Part shown: piece by piece, positions 19,581 to 27,849 of the stretch
Layout of the letters: each line of letters begins with the position of its first letter
How positions within the stretch are numbered: the first letter of the stretch is position 1
Source of the DNA: Halopseudomonas litoralis
GTDB taxonomy: Bacteria; Pseudomonadota; Gammaproteobacteria; Pseudomonadales; Pseudomonadaceae
Assembly (NCBI RefSeq): GCF_900105005.1
Contig: NZ_LT629748.1
Coordinates: forward strand, 2,480,001-2,544,000
Length of the DNA stretch: 64,000 bases
Direction: 5' to 3'
Notes under the pieces: generated by a model
Seen by the model: only the letters and a program-made list of their open reading frames with translations
Told to the model about the DNA's origin: nothing
Databases searched by the model: none
Program-made: the position numbers and the translations under genes

Positions 19581-20703
19581 AGAATGATAAAACGGCGTCA
19601 ACAATATACTTGAGCTCACACTGTGCTATGTTAAAAAACATCGGCAGTCTCACCAACCGCTCACTTTCGTTGGTAGTAAAGCGATCCTCGTCGTGAAACC
19701 GCCCGAATGACCTTCCGGCTTTTGCTGAGTGTAGCGGCACATAATGAAATGCCCCAAGAATGTCCCGGCTTTTGAGGTGTTCAAGCAAAGCAGTACGCTC
19801 GCTCAGACCGGACGTTTTCAGATAGAACATGTGAGCGTTGTGCTTGCAATCTACAGGAATTGTGGCAAGGGTAACACGCCCTTCTAGCACCAGCGGCTGC
19901 AGTTGTTGCCAGTAATACTGCCAACTATTCAGTCTCGTTTCGTTGATCTCGGTTGAGTGCTCCAGCTGGGCCCACAGGTATGCTGCCTGCAGTTCACTGG
20001 GTAGATAGCTGCTGCCTATATCAACCCATTGGTACTTGTCTACCATCCCTCGGAAGAACTGGTTCCGGTTAGTTCCCTTCTCTCGTATTATCTCTGCACG
20101 CTCTGTAAACTGTTCATCGTTGATAATCAGCAAGCCGCCTTCACCGCCACTGGTGTAATTCTTAGTTTCATGAAAACTGAACGCCCCCAAATGACCAATC
20201 GTTCCCAGAGCGCGGCCTTTGTAGGTGCTCACCATCCCTTGGGCAGCATCTTCAATTACGTAGAGGTTGTGGCGCTCGGCAATGGCCATAATACTGTCCA
20301 TCTCACAGGCGACACCCGCATAGTGAACAGGTACGATAGCTCGCGTTTTGGGGGTAATCGCAGCCTCGATCCGATTTTCGTCAATATTCATGGTATCTGG
20401 TCGAATATCGACAAACACGATCTTTGCACCACGTAACACGAAGGCATTTGCCGTGCTCACGAAAGTGTAGCTCGGCATGATGATCTCATCGCCGGGCTGT
20501 GTGCCGATCAATACTGCAGCCAGTTCCAATGCCGCGGTGCACGACGGGGTCAGGAAAGTTTTTCTGGCTGGCAGATTGGCCTCGAACCAGTCCTGGCATT
20601 TCTTACCGAAAGGGCCATCGCCAGACAGTTTATTACTTATCAGCGCCTGCTTGATATATTGCTCTTCTGCACCTGTAACAGGGGGCTTGTTAAACGGGAT
20701 CAT
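19573..20703 (-). CDS. wecE: dTDP-4-amino-4,6-dideoxygalactose transaminase
   Basis: A 376-residue PLP-dependent sugar aminotransferase of the DegT/DnrJ/EryC1 family that converts dTDP-4-keto-6-deoxyglucose to dTDP-Fuc4N with glutamate. The PLP lysine motif FHETKNYTSGGEGG near residue 176 and the opening IPFNKPPVTGAE are almost those of E. coli WecE. VIEDAAQGM supplies the ring-stacking Asp. It overlaps the acetyltransferase gene by 4 bp (ATGA), so the two are coupled. The substrate is made by RmlA and RmlB encoded upstream. Confidence 0.92.
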   Translation of the reverse strand: MIPFNKPPVTGAEEQYIKQALISNKLSGDGPFGKKCQDWFEANLPARKTFLTPSCTAALELAAVLIGTQPGDEIIMPSYTFVSTANAFVLRGAKIVFVDIRPDTMNIDENRIEAAITPKTRAIVPVHYAGVACEMDSIMAIAERHNLYVIEDAAQGMVSTYKGRALGTIGHLGAFSFHETKNYTSGGEGGLLIINDEQFTERAEIIREKGTNRNQFFRGMVDKYQWVDIGSSYLPSELQAAYLWAQLEHSTEINETRLNSWQYYWQQLQPLVLEGRVTLATIPVDCKHNAHMFYLKTSGLSERTALLEHLKSRDILGAFHYVPLHSAKAGRSFGRFHDEDRFTTNESERLVRLPMFFNIAQCELKYIVDAVLSFYG

Positions 20704-21263
20704 GCTTGCTGCTCTTTAAGAAATTGTGCTTCGAGTTCCAACAAATCCTGTTTTCGGTCTTTGATTCTGCGCATAGGACTGCCTGCGTAAATACCCCACG
20801 GCTCGGTGCTTTTACTAATCAGCGTCATAGCACCGACTGAACATCCTTCCCGAACCGTCACCCCCGGGAAGATGATCGACCCAGCACCAACGATTACTTG
20901 TCTTTCCAGAATGACTTCGGCCAGATATTCGTTTTTAAACTTCTTTGGAATCAGAGAGTTCGCCATCGCAGCGCCGCTGTAATCATCAGACTGAGCAAAA
21001 ACCTTGACCCCGTAAGCTAAGGTGCAGAAGTCCGCAAGCTTTACACCTGGAGAACCACCAGCAACCAGGCACATCGGAGTAATATGACAATATCTCCCAA
21101 TCGATACCTTCCCTGACAGAATACAGAAGTCGTCGATCCGCGAATGGTCACCTAAGACGATGGTTCCAGGATTATAGATACTCGCTTTATCGCTAACTTT
21201 TACGTTTTCACCTACAGCTTTGAACCCCACCGCCTGTAGCTGCTCTTTGGTTAAATAAGCCAT
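20700..21263 (-). CDS. Left-handed beta-helix sugar N-acetyltransferase
   Basis: A 187-residue hexapeptide-repeat acyltransferase. Repeats such as SIGRYCHITPMCLVAGG and VGAGSIIFPGVTVREGCSVG predict a beta-helix, and the C-terminal GIYAGSPMRRIKDR is typical of these trimeric enzymes. Its place between rmlA and wecE suggests it N-acetylates dTDP-Fuc4N to dTDP-Fuc4NAc. E. coli uses an unrelated GNAT enzyme, WecD, for that step, so this would be a non-orthologous replacement. O-acetylation of another sugar is the main alternative. Confidence 0.8.
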   Translation of the reverse strand: MAYLTKEQLQAVGFKAVGENVKVSDKASIYNPGTIVLGDHSRIDDFCILSGKVSIGRYCHITPMCLVAGGSPGVKLADFCTLAYGVKVFAQSDDYSGAAMANSLIPKKFKNEYLAEVILERQVIVGAGSIIFPGVTVREGCSVGAMTLISKSTEPWGIYAGSPMRRIKDRKQDLLELEAQFLKEQQA

Positions 21264-21264
21264 C

Positions 21265-22146
21265 CTACCCCTCCGCCCTAACCAAAGCGCTCAAATATTC
21301 ACCGTAGTTATTCTTTTGGAGCTGTTTGGCCTGCTGTTCAAGTTGCTGTCTAGTCAACCAACCACTGTTATAACCAATCTCTTCAAGACAAGCGATTTTA
21401 TAACCTTGACGCTTTTCAATGGTTGCCACAAATTGCGCAGCCTCAAGCAAGCTTTCATGGGTGCCAGTATCCAGCCAGGCAAATCCTCTCCCTAATAGGT
21501 TGACGTTTAACTCACCTTTTTCCAAATACGCTCGGTTTACGTCTGTAATTTCCAGCTCACCACGAGCTGATGGTTGAACAGCTTTGGCAATATCGACCAC
21601 CTTACTGTCGTAAAAATACAAACCGGTTACCGCAAAGTGTGATTTTGGTTTAGAGGGCTTTTCTTCGATAGAGATAGCTTTCTGAGCACTATCGAACTCC
21701 ACTACGCCGAAACGTTCCGGGTCTTTAACCTGGTACCCGAACACTGTTGCCCCGCCCAGCTCTTCAACTTGATTCACAGCCTCGTGGAGTTTGGGAGTAA
21801 ACCCCTGCCCGTAAAAGAGGTTGTCGCCCAGTACCAGACAAACGCTGTCATTACCGATGAACTCTTCTCCAATGATAAAAGCCTGAGCGAGACCATCCGG
21901 GCTTGGCTGAACCTTGTAGCTAAGATTGATACCAAATTGTTCACCGTTGCCAAGCGCACGTTGGAAGCCAGACTGATCTTCTGGGGTGGTTATGATGAGA
22001 ATATCGCGGATGCCTGCCAGCATGAGTACGGACAGCGGGTAGTAGATCATGGGCTTGTCGTACACCGGCAGGAGTTGTTTTGAGATGCCGAGTGTTATGG
22101 GGTACAGGCGGGTTCCGGAGCCGCCCGCAAGTATTATTCCTTTCAC
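21265..22146 (-). CDS. rmlA: Glucose-1-phosphate thymidylyltransferase
   Basis: A 293-residue nucleotidyltransferase that makes dTDP-glucose from dTTP and glucose 1-phosphate. The signature [11 protein letters not shown] opens the protein, and [25 protein letters not shown] and [13 protein letters not shown] follow in the family order. Full length. It lies one base from the acetyltransferase gene and 54 bp from rmlB. RmlC and RmlD are not encoded here, so in this operon the product feeds Fuc4NAc rather than rhamnose. Confidence 0.96.
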   Translation of the reverse strand: MKGIILAGGSGTRLYPITLGISKQLLPVYDKPMIYYPLSVLMLAGIRDILIITTPEDQSGFQRALGNGEQFGINLSYKVQPSPDGLAQAFIIGEEFIGNDSVCLVLGDNLFYGQGFTPKLHEAVNQVEELGGATVFGYQVKDPERFGVVEFDSAQKAISIEEKPSKPKSHFAVTGLYFYDSKVVDIAKAVQPSARGELEITDVNRAYLEKGELNVNLLGRGFAWLDTGTHESLLEAAQFVATIEKRQGYKIACLEEIGYNSGWLTRQQLEQQAKQLQKNNYGEYLSALVRAEG

Positions 22147-22200
22147 TTTTACTTCCTTGGCCTAGTTCGGCTGAAGTTGATTTGGTTGCGAGGAGGCTGT

Positions 22201-23346
22201 CTACGCAGGGACAGCTCCCCTCTCATCGTTGGGGCCCTTCGGAGAATCTGGCTTTGACACTCCGAGGCGTTCGCGTTGGTAGCTGCCGTCTTGTACTCGT
22301 TGGCACCAGTCGCGGTTAGCCAAGTACCACAACACAGTTTTTTGGATGCCAGACTCGAAAGTTTCTTCGGGCACCCAGCCCAACTCCCGTTGGATCTTGC
22401 TTGCATCGATGGCATAGCGGCGATCATGGCCGGGCCGATCCTGGACGAAAATGATTTGATCGCGATAAGAACTATCCTTGGGCAACAGGTGTTGAAGGAT
22501 ATCGCAGATGGTCTGCACTACCACGATGTTCTGTTTCTCATTGTGGCCACCGATATTGTAGGTTTCACCCGTTTTGCCTTCCGTAAGAACTTTGTACAGC
22601 GCCCTTGCATGGTCATCAACGTAGAGCCAATCGCGAATCTGGTCGCCCTCGCCGTAAACGGGTAGGGGTTTGCCCTCGATGGCATTGAGAATCACCAGTG
22701 GTATGAGCTTTTCCGGGAAATGGTACGGACCATAGTTATTGCTGCAGTTGGTGATCAAAACCGGCAGGCCGTAAGTCCTTTGCCAAGCGCGGACCAGGTG
22801 ATCCGAACTGGCTTTGCTCGCTGAATATGGGCTGCTGGGAGCATAGGGAGTTTGCTCTGTGAACAGGAAGGGCTCCTCCCCCTCCCTCCCTCCCTCTACA
22901 AAAGCACCGAGATGTGTGGGATAGGGCAGATCCCCATACACCTCGTCTGTGCTGATGTGGTGGAAACGGAATCGGACTCTCTCTGCAGGCGCAAGCGTCT
23001 GCCAATACTGGCGGGTCGATTCCAGCAATGTGTAGGTACCCACGATATTTGTCTGGATGAAGTCAGCAGGACCATCGATAGAGCGATCTACATGGCTTTC
23101 GGCTGCGAGATGCATAATGGCGTCGGGTTGGTGTTTGGCCAATACATGGTCTACTTCCGCACGGTCACAGATGTCCACCTGCTCGAAACTGTAACGCTCG
23201 CTGGCGCTTACCTCGGCCAGGCTTTCCAGATTGCCGGCGTAGGTAAGCTTGTCGAGGTTAATTACTTCATTATCAGTGTTGTTTATGATGTGGCGAATTA
23301 CGGCGGAGCCTATGAAGCCGGCACCGCCGGTTATTAGTAGTTTCAT
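22201..23346 (-). CDS. rmlB: dTDP-glucose 4,6-dehydratase
   Basis: A 381-residue short-chain dehydrogenase-type enzyme making dTDP-4-keto-6-deoxyglucose. The NAD motif GGAGFIGSA, the STDEVYGDL loop and the catalytic Tyr-Lys in [11 protein letters not shown] are all present. The ATG at 23346 is chosen because a GAGAAAAA precedes it and the protein then begins MKLLITGG as in the family; the frame is open six codons further. The C-terminus carries a charged tail beyond the usual end (about 25 residues). It is the first gene of the leftward sugar operon. Confidence 0.96.
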   Translation of the reverse strand: MKLLITGGAGFIGSAVIRHIINNTDNEVINLDKLTYAGNLESLAEVSASERYSFEQVDICDRAEVDHVLAKHQPDAIMHLAAESHVDRSIDGPADFIQTNIVGTYTLLESTRQYWQTLAPAERVRFRFHHISTDEVYGDLPYPTHLGAFVEGGREGEEPFLFTEQTPYAPSSPYSASKASSDHLVRAWQRTYGLPVLITNCSNNYGPYHFPEKLIPLVILNAIEGKPLPVYGEGDQIRDWLYVDDHARALYKVLTEGKTGETYNIGGHNEKQNIVVVQTICDILQHLLPKDSSYRDQIIFVQDRPGHDRRYAIDASKIQRELGWVPEETFESGIQKTVLWYLANRDWCQRVQDGSYQRERLGVSKPDSPKGPNDERGAVPA

Positions 23347-23405
23347 TGAGTTTTTCTCAAACATGATCTGCCGTACGTTTGAACACGCCTTGTTGACGAG
23401 GCCGT

Positions 23406-23588
23406 CTAAAAACCAAGATAGCGAGTATTTTCTCTTATAGAATCAAAACGTTCATGCAAGAACACGATTAAAGATGGCCACTCGTCATAGGTGAAAGCAT
23501 ATCCACCTGGACGCCCTCCTGCAACGGCTCCGTCTGTGTCGAACAAAGCGGCCACCCCACCACCAGCGACATCGGGGCGTTCACCCAT
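23406..23588 (-). other. Short open frame of unknown origin upstream of rmlB
   Basis: A possible 60-residue product, MGERPDVAGGGVAALF at the start and [15 protein letters not shown] at the end, just before rmlB. The frame stays open for another 50 codons upstream, but that part runs antisense to an IS66 remnant and so is not a gene. The remaining piece reads like coding sequence (YAFTYDEWPSLIVFLHE) and may be the 3' end of a gene truncated by the IS66 insertion. I recognise no family. Confidence 0.2.
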
Positions 23589-23640
23589 ACGGAGATCGTA
23601 GCCAGAGAAAATGGGGTCACAATGCGTGATTCGGCAACCT

Positions 23641-23776
23641 CGTGAAGAGGCGGGTTTTGTATTGGACTGGCTGTACGTGCCGACCCGGCTGCCGACGCAG
23701 CGGTGCAGCGCCATCGACGAGCTACTGCCCCACCATTGCAAGCCAGCTACGCCTAGCGTGATGGCCGGACACTTAC
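23641..23776 (+). mobile_element. 3' remnant of an IS66-family element
   Basis: The plus strand encodes EEAGFVLDWLYVPTRLPTQR followed by CSAIDELLPHH, which matches the extreme C-terminus of IS66-family transposases (an LTRLPTHP...IDELLPHRW pattern). It is followed at 23757-23776 by CGTGATGGCCGGACACTTAC; its complement, GTAAGTGTCCGGCC..., resembles the GTAAGCGTC-type terminal inverted repeat of IS66 elements. Only the last 30 or so codons and the right end survive; the 5' part is gone. It lies between the two divergent sugar operons. Confidence 0.65.
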
Positions 23777-23781
23777 CAATA

Positions 23782-23810
23782 TTGCCCGGGATACCCGACC
23801 TGACTACAAT
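23782..23810 (+). promoter_or_regulatory. Candidate sigma-70 promoter of the neuB operon
   Basis: TTGCCC (23782-23787) and TACAAT (23805-23810) are separated by exactly 17 bp and lie about 130 bp upstream of neuB on the same strand. The -35 box begins only 5 bp beyond the IS66 end, so the promoter lies at the edge of the mobile-element scar. Seen by consensus only. Confidence 0.4.
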
Positions 23811-23942
23811 GTGCAGACTAGCTTCGCTACAGGCGTGAGCACAGAATCACAGGCTCCTTCCGCAGGCCTAGCGCGAGATCTCTTCGTGCCACGGTAAACT
23901 TTAGCAAGAGCACTCTAAACACCACCCAGTGATAGGCCCATC

Positions 23943-24992
23943 ATGAATCAACCTTTCATCGAAATAGCAGGAAGAAAAATCGGCAACGACTTTCCTCCGC
24001 TTGTTATAGCGGAAATTGGAATAAACCATGAAGGAAGCCTTCAGACTGCATTCGACATGGTGGATGCAGCTCATGCAGCCGGTATAGAAGTAGTAAAACA
24101 TCAGACACACGTCGTGGATGATGAGATGTCCGGAGCAGCGAAAAAGGTTATTCCAGGTAACGCAAATGTCTCCATATTTGAAATCATGGAACGCTGCGCC
24201 CTATCGGAAAGCGACGAGATTAAGCTCAAGGAGTACGTTGAAGCAAAAGGCATGATCTTCATCAGCACCCCTTTTTCTCGGGCAGCAGCAAACCGCCTGG
24301 CTAAAATGGATGTGCCAGCTTTCAAGATCGGCTCGGGCGAGTGCAACAACTATCCGCTACTGAAGCACATTGCTGGTTTTGGAAAACCCGTCATTCTGAG
24401 TACCGGGATGAATGATATTGAAAGTATCCGCAAGGCCGTCGATATTTTTTCCCAGGCGGGCGTCCCACTTGCCCTGCTCCACACCACAAATCTCTACCCA
24501 ACCCCACCGGAACTGGTTCGCCTGGGTGCGTTAGAAGAAATGATGCGCGAGTTCCCTGAGGTGGTTATGGGGCTATCGGATCACACCATTTCCAACCATG
24601 CGTGTTTTGCAGCCGTCGCTCTGGGCGCATCAATTCTGGAGCGGCATTTCACCGACAGAATGGATCGTCCAGGTCCGGACATAATCAACTCCATGGATCC
24701 CGGCGCCGCGTCAGAACTGATCGAAGGCTCCGAGCTGATATGGAAAATGCGAGGCGGTAGCAAAAAGGCAGCTCCAGAAGAAGCAGTCACAATAGACTTT
24801 GCCTTCGCGAGTGTCGTAAGCATCAAGGATATTGAGAAAGGCCAGGTCTTTACCGAAGAAAACATCTGGGTCAAGCGGCCCGGCACCGGAAAAATTCTCG
24901 CCGAACACTATGAGTCCCTTATCGGAAAAAAAGCCAGCAGGACGCTCGCGGCAGATGAGCAGTTGAGCTGGGACGATATCGTAAATGACTAA
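23943..24992 (+). CDS. neuB: N-acetylneuraminate (sialic acid) synthase
   Basis: A 349-residue enzyme condensing ManNAc with phosphoenolpyruvate to give Neu5Ac. The TIM-barrel shows [11 protein letters not shown] near residue 22, [14 protein letters not shown] near 127, ILSTGMND and the [14 protein letters not shown] loop near 179, then GLSDHT. A C-terminal SAF (antifreeze-like) domain covers about residues 285-345. Legionaminate and pseudaminate synthases are relatives, but their extra pathway enzymes (LegB/C/H, PseB/C/H) are missing here while a NeuC-type epimerase is present, favouring Neu5Ac. First gene of the operon; the next gene overlaps by 8 bp. Confidence 0.9.
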   Translation: MNQPFIEIAGRKIGNDFPPLVIAEIGINHEGSLQTAFDMVDAAHAAGIEVVKHQTHVVDDEMSGAAKKVIPGNANVSIFEIMERCALSESDEIKLKEYVEAKGMIFISTPFSRAAANRLAKMDVPAFKIGSGECNNYPLLKHIAGFGKPVILSTGMNDIESIRKAVDIFSQAGVPLALLHTTNLYPTPPELVRLGALEEMMREFPEVVMGLSDHTISNHACFAAVALGASILERHFTDRMDRPGPDIINSMDPGAASELIEGSELIWKMRGGSKKAAPEEAVTIDFAFASVVSIKDIEKGQVFTEENIWVKRPGTGKILAEHYESLIGKKASRTLAADEQLSWDDIVND

Positions 24993-26130
24993 GAGAATAT
25001 TATTTATCTCTGGCACCCGGGCTGACTTTGGAAAGATAAAGCCCCTGATAAAATCTGTTCAAGATTCCGATGCTTTTAAGTATGGGGTTTTTGTCACCGG
25101 CATGCATTTGATGTCAAGATACGGACTAACTGTAAACGAAATCAAAAAGTCCGGGTTTGACCAGATCCATACCTATATAAATCAGATACCGGGAGAGGAT
25201 ATGGAATCCATCCTGGCTAACACTATAACCGGGCTGAGTCGCTATCTACATGAGCATCAGTATGATCTGATTGTAGTGCACGGCGATAGAGTCGAAGCCC
25301 TGGCGGGCGCAACCGTGGGCGCTCTCAGAAATATTCTTGTCGCTCACATCGAGGGTGGGGAAGTCTCTGGGACAATTGACGAACTGATGCGACATGCAAT
25401 TACCAAGATGTCACATATACATTTCGTAGGGAGCGATACGGCACGAAAAAGGCTAGTACAGCTGGGTGAGAATCCCACCAGCATTTTCACCATCGGATCC
25501 CCGGATATCGACGTCATGCTCTCGGACAGCCTGCCCGATATAAATGATGCCAAAAAACGATATGACATCCAGTTTGACAACTTTTCGATCGCCATGCTGC
25601 ACCCGGTTACGACATTACCTGAACTACAAGCCCAACACGCCAATATCTTTGTCGATAGCCTGATCAAGAGCGATTTGAACTATATCGTTATCTACCCAAA
25701 CAATGATGCGGGATCAGAAAATATTCTACAGGCGTATAAAAGACTGGAAGGGAGGGCGAACTTCAGGGTTTTCCCCTCATTACGCTTCGAGTACTTTCTA
25801 GCTTTGCTGAAAAAATCAAAATTCATAATTGGAAATTCAAGCGCCGGAATTCACGAAGCCCCGGTGTACTCAGTACCAACAGTTAACGTCGGCGAGAGGC
25901 AACACAACCGCATCAAACACTCCAGTGTTTATAATGTGGACTTTAAAGAAGTGGATATTCTGGAGGCAATTTCGAGCCTGCCTGCCACCAAGAATTCCCC
26001 TCCACTATTCCATTATGGCAATGGCGACAGCGCAGCCAAGTTTATGGAAGCGCTCGGAGATGATGGGCTTTGGACTAGGTCCCGGCAGAAATACTTTCAA
26101 GACATTGAGTTCGACAATGATAAACGGTAA
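24985..26130 (+). CDS. neuC: UDP-N-acetylglucosamine 2-epimerase (hydrolysing)
   Basis: A 381-residue enzyme that converts UDP-GlcNAc to ManNAc and UDP, supplying NeuB. Family landmarks are [14 protein letters not shown] at the start, [13 protein letters not shown] near residue 92, [14 protein letters not shown] near 115, a GSPDID turn near 171 and [14 protein letters not shown] near 283 for UDP binding. Full length. It overlaps neuB by 8 bp and neuA by 14 bp, so the three enzymes are translated as a coupled set. Confidence 0.92.
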   Translation: MTKRILFISGTRADFGKIKPLIKSVQDSDAFKYGVFVTGMHLMSRYGLTVNEIKKSGFDQIHTYINQIPGEDMESILANTITGLSRYLHEHQYDLIVVHGDRVEALAGATVGALRNILVAHIEGGEVSGTIDELMRHAITKMSHIHFVGSDTARKRLVQLGENPTSIFTIGSPDIDVMLSDSLPDINDAKKRYDIQFDNFSIAMLHPVTTLPELQAQHANIFVDSLIKSDLNYIVIYPNNDAGSENILQAYKRLEGRANFRVFPSLRFEYFLALLKKSKFIIGNSSAGIHEAPVYSVPTVNVGERQHNRIKHSSVYNVDFKEVDILEAISSLPATKNSPPLFHYGNGDSAAKFMEALGDDGLWTRSRQKYFQDIEFDNDKR

Positions 26131-26818
26131 ACGAATCCTGGCGCTTATCACCGCGCGGGGCGGCTCCAAAGGTATCCCAAACAAGAACATTAAACCCTTG
26201 AATTCCAAGCCCTTGCTCGCCTGGACAATTGAGGCGGCAAAAAAGTCCAAATATGTCGACAGGCTTGTCATATCTACAGACAGCCCCGAAATTGCGGATG
26301 TGGCCCGTTCTTTTGGTTGCGAAGTACCTTTTGTCAGGCCAGCCAGCCTGGCCCAAGACAATACGTCGAGTATGGACGTGATAGCTCATGCGCTCGATAA
26401 CCTAGAGGAGAGCTTTGATTACCTCTTGCTGTTGCAACCAACATCCCCGTTTCGTACGACCTACCAGATAGACGAATGCACCTTTCAAGCAGTGACTAAT
26501 GCTACGCCCATACTCGTTTCCGTCTCGGAATGTCACTCTCATCCAAGCTTTGTTTACACTCTGGAGGGGAGTAAGCTCCAGCCCGAATCAGGAAAAGTTT
26601 CGAAGCAGCTTAGGCGACAAGACCTACCCGCGACCTATGAGCATAACGGATCACTATACGTAGCGGATATCAACTATTTGAGATTGCACGAAAGTTTCAA
26701 CACCCCCGACACTGAGGCTTATATAATTAACGGCTACACCGCTATTGATATCGACACCCCGGATGACTGGACAATGGCTGAACTTATTGCTTTGGGACTG
26801 GAAAGACAGAACGCATGA
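26117..26818 (+). CDS. neuA: CMP-N-acetylneuraminate cytidylyltransferase
   Basis: A 233-residue CMP-sialic acid synthetase that activates Neu5Ac with CTP. The nucleotide-binding motif LITARGGSKGIPNKN is near the N-terminus, followed by LVISTDSPEIAD, LLLQPTSPFR and a C-terminal GYTAIDIDTPDDW. The frame is open far upstream inside neuC, but [10 protein letters not shown] at 26117 is the only start that gives the normal NeuA N-terminus. The product would feed the adjacent putative sialyltransferase. Confidence 0.93.
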   Translation: MINGKRILALITARGGSKGIPNKNIKPLNSKPLLAWTIEAAKKSKYVDRLVISTDSPEIADVARSFGCEVPFVRPASLAQDNTSSMDVIAHALDNLEESFDYLLLLQPTSPFRTTYQIDECTFQAVTNATPILVSVSECHSHPSFVYTLEGSKLQPESGKVSKQLRRQDLPATYEHNGSLYVADINYLRLHESFNTPDTEAYIINGYTAIDIDTPDDWTMAELIALGLERQNA

Positions 26819-27828
26819 GTACGGTATCAGTATACTTTGTCAAAACAGAGCTGGAATTACTTTCCTCGGAAATAATATCTCAGTCTTTTGAGCTCGAAAG
26901 CTACAATATACTGGCGTATCAGTCATCAGTTTCTCATAAGCCGGCCAAGCCGATCTTTGACGTAGCGATTCCGTTCACCAGCGCTAGCGCTAAAAGCTAC
27001 TTTTCCACGCACAAGTCAATACAGAATAGCTTAATCCAGATAGCAGAACGCATAAAATCCTATTCAACAAAACCAACGCAAATAAAAATCCATCTGCCGC
27101 GCATATCCACCTCGAAGTCCAACTTTTCCATCAACTACTTTAGCAAGATGTTTCCTTTCTCTGAAGTAATGATATGTATAATTCCCCATGGATTGATTAG
27201 CATAGACATCATCCCCCTCCCCCTTAAAAAGCGGCTGAAATTTCTCAAAAGAACCTGGGGGATAAACTCAATACTTTTCCCGAAACTGAGGTATTACTCG
27301 CCAAAGACTGATCTGATCGGAATATTAGATAAGAAGGTAAGGTATATTTACACATTCAAAGGAATGGAAAGCAATTACCCAAGCGACAAAGTACGCTTGT
27401 TGGAGGTGCCGGTCGGCGGGGCGCGCAACGATGGCAAAAAAGTAGCCGTAGTAGTAGGTCAGCCATTGCTCAAAGACGGATTTGCCACTGAAGAATCGGT
27501 TGAGCTAATCACGAAAGAGATCCATAGCTGGATTAAAGAAAACCACTTTGAGGCTGTATTTTACAGCAAGCATCCCCGGTCGTCAGATTACCTGGATTTT
27601 TATTGCGATGACTACGTCATCCTGGAGCAGAATGGTGCGATTGAACCTCTGCTTTGTGAAATACAGCCATACGCTATCATTTCCTGTTACAGCACAGCCC
27701 TAGCAATTGGCAAGTCGCTTCTCGGGAATAACGTGAGGTGTGTCTCCATCGGTTTGGATCATACTAATACGGACAAAAAAAGCGAGCTACGAGCGCATTT
27801 CCAGAAAGCCGATATAGAATACTGGTAA
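26815..27828 (+). CDS. Putative sialyltransferase (GT52/polysialyltransferase-like)
   Basis: A 337-residue protein with no signal peptide, overlapping neuA by 4 bp (ATGA) and ending the neu operon. It carries features seen in bacterial sialyltransferases of the GT52 and polyST clans: VVVGQPLLKDG near residue 212, an HP motif in FYSKHPRSS near 249, and a Ser/Thr motif in SCYSTALAIGK near 290. PHGLISIDIIP near 124 may line the acceptor side. By context it would move Neu5Ac from CMP-Neu5Ac to LPS or another surface glycan. Codons are strongly AT-biased compared with the core genes. Acceptor and linkage cannot be read from sequence. Confidence 0.6.
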   Translation: MSTVSVYFVKTELELLSSEIISQSFELESYNILAYQSSVSHKPAKPIFDVAIPFTSASAKSYFSTHKSIQNSLIQIAERIKSYSTKPTQIKIHLPRISTSKSNFSINYFSKMFPFSEVMICIIPHGLISIDIIPLPLKKRLKFLKRTWGINSILFPKLRYYSPKTDLIGILDKKVRYIYTFKGMESNYPSDKVRLLEVPVGGARNDGKKVAVVVGQPLLKDGFATEESVELITKEIHSWIKENHFEAVFYSKHPRSSDYLDFYCDDYVILEQNGAIEPLLCEIQPYAIISCYSTALAIGKSLLGNNVRCVSIGLDHTNTDKKSELRAHFQKADIEYW

Positions 27829-27849
27829 ACAGCTGCGCTCGGACATTAC

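Noticed and set aside
18456..23346. dTDP-rhamnose operon
   Set aside because: rmlA and rmlB are present but rmlC and rmlD are not, and wecE uses the same intermediate.
23377..23397. attC-like sequence (GTCAACAAGGCGTGTTCAAAC on the minus strand reads like an integron half-site)
   Set aside because: No matching GTTRRRY half-site follows within attC distance and no integrase is near; the likeness is probably chance.
23943..24992. NeuB as a legionaminic or pseudaminic acid synthase
   Set aside because: None of the dehydratase, aminotransferase or acetyltransferase genes of those pathways is in the operon, while a ManNAc-forming NeuC is.
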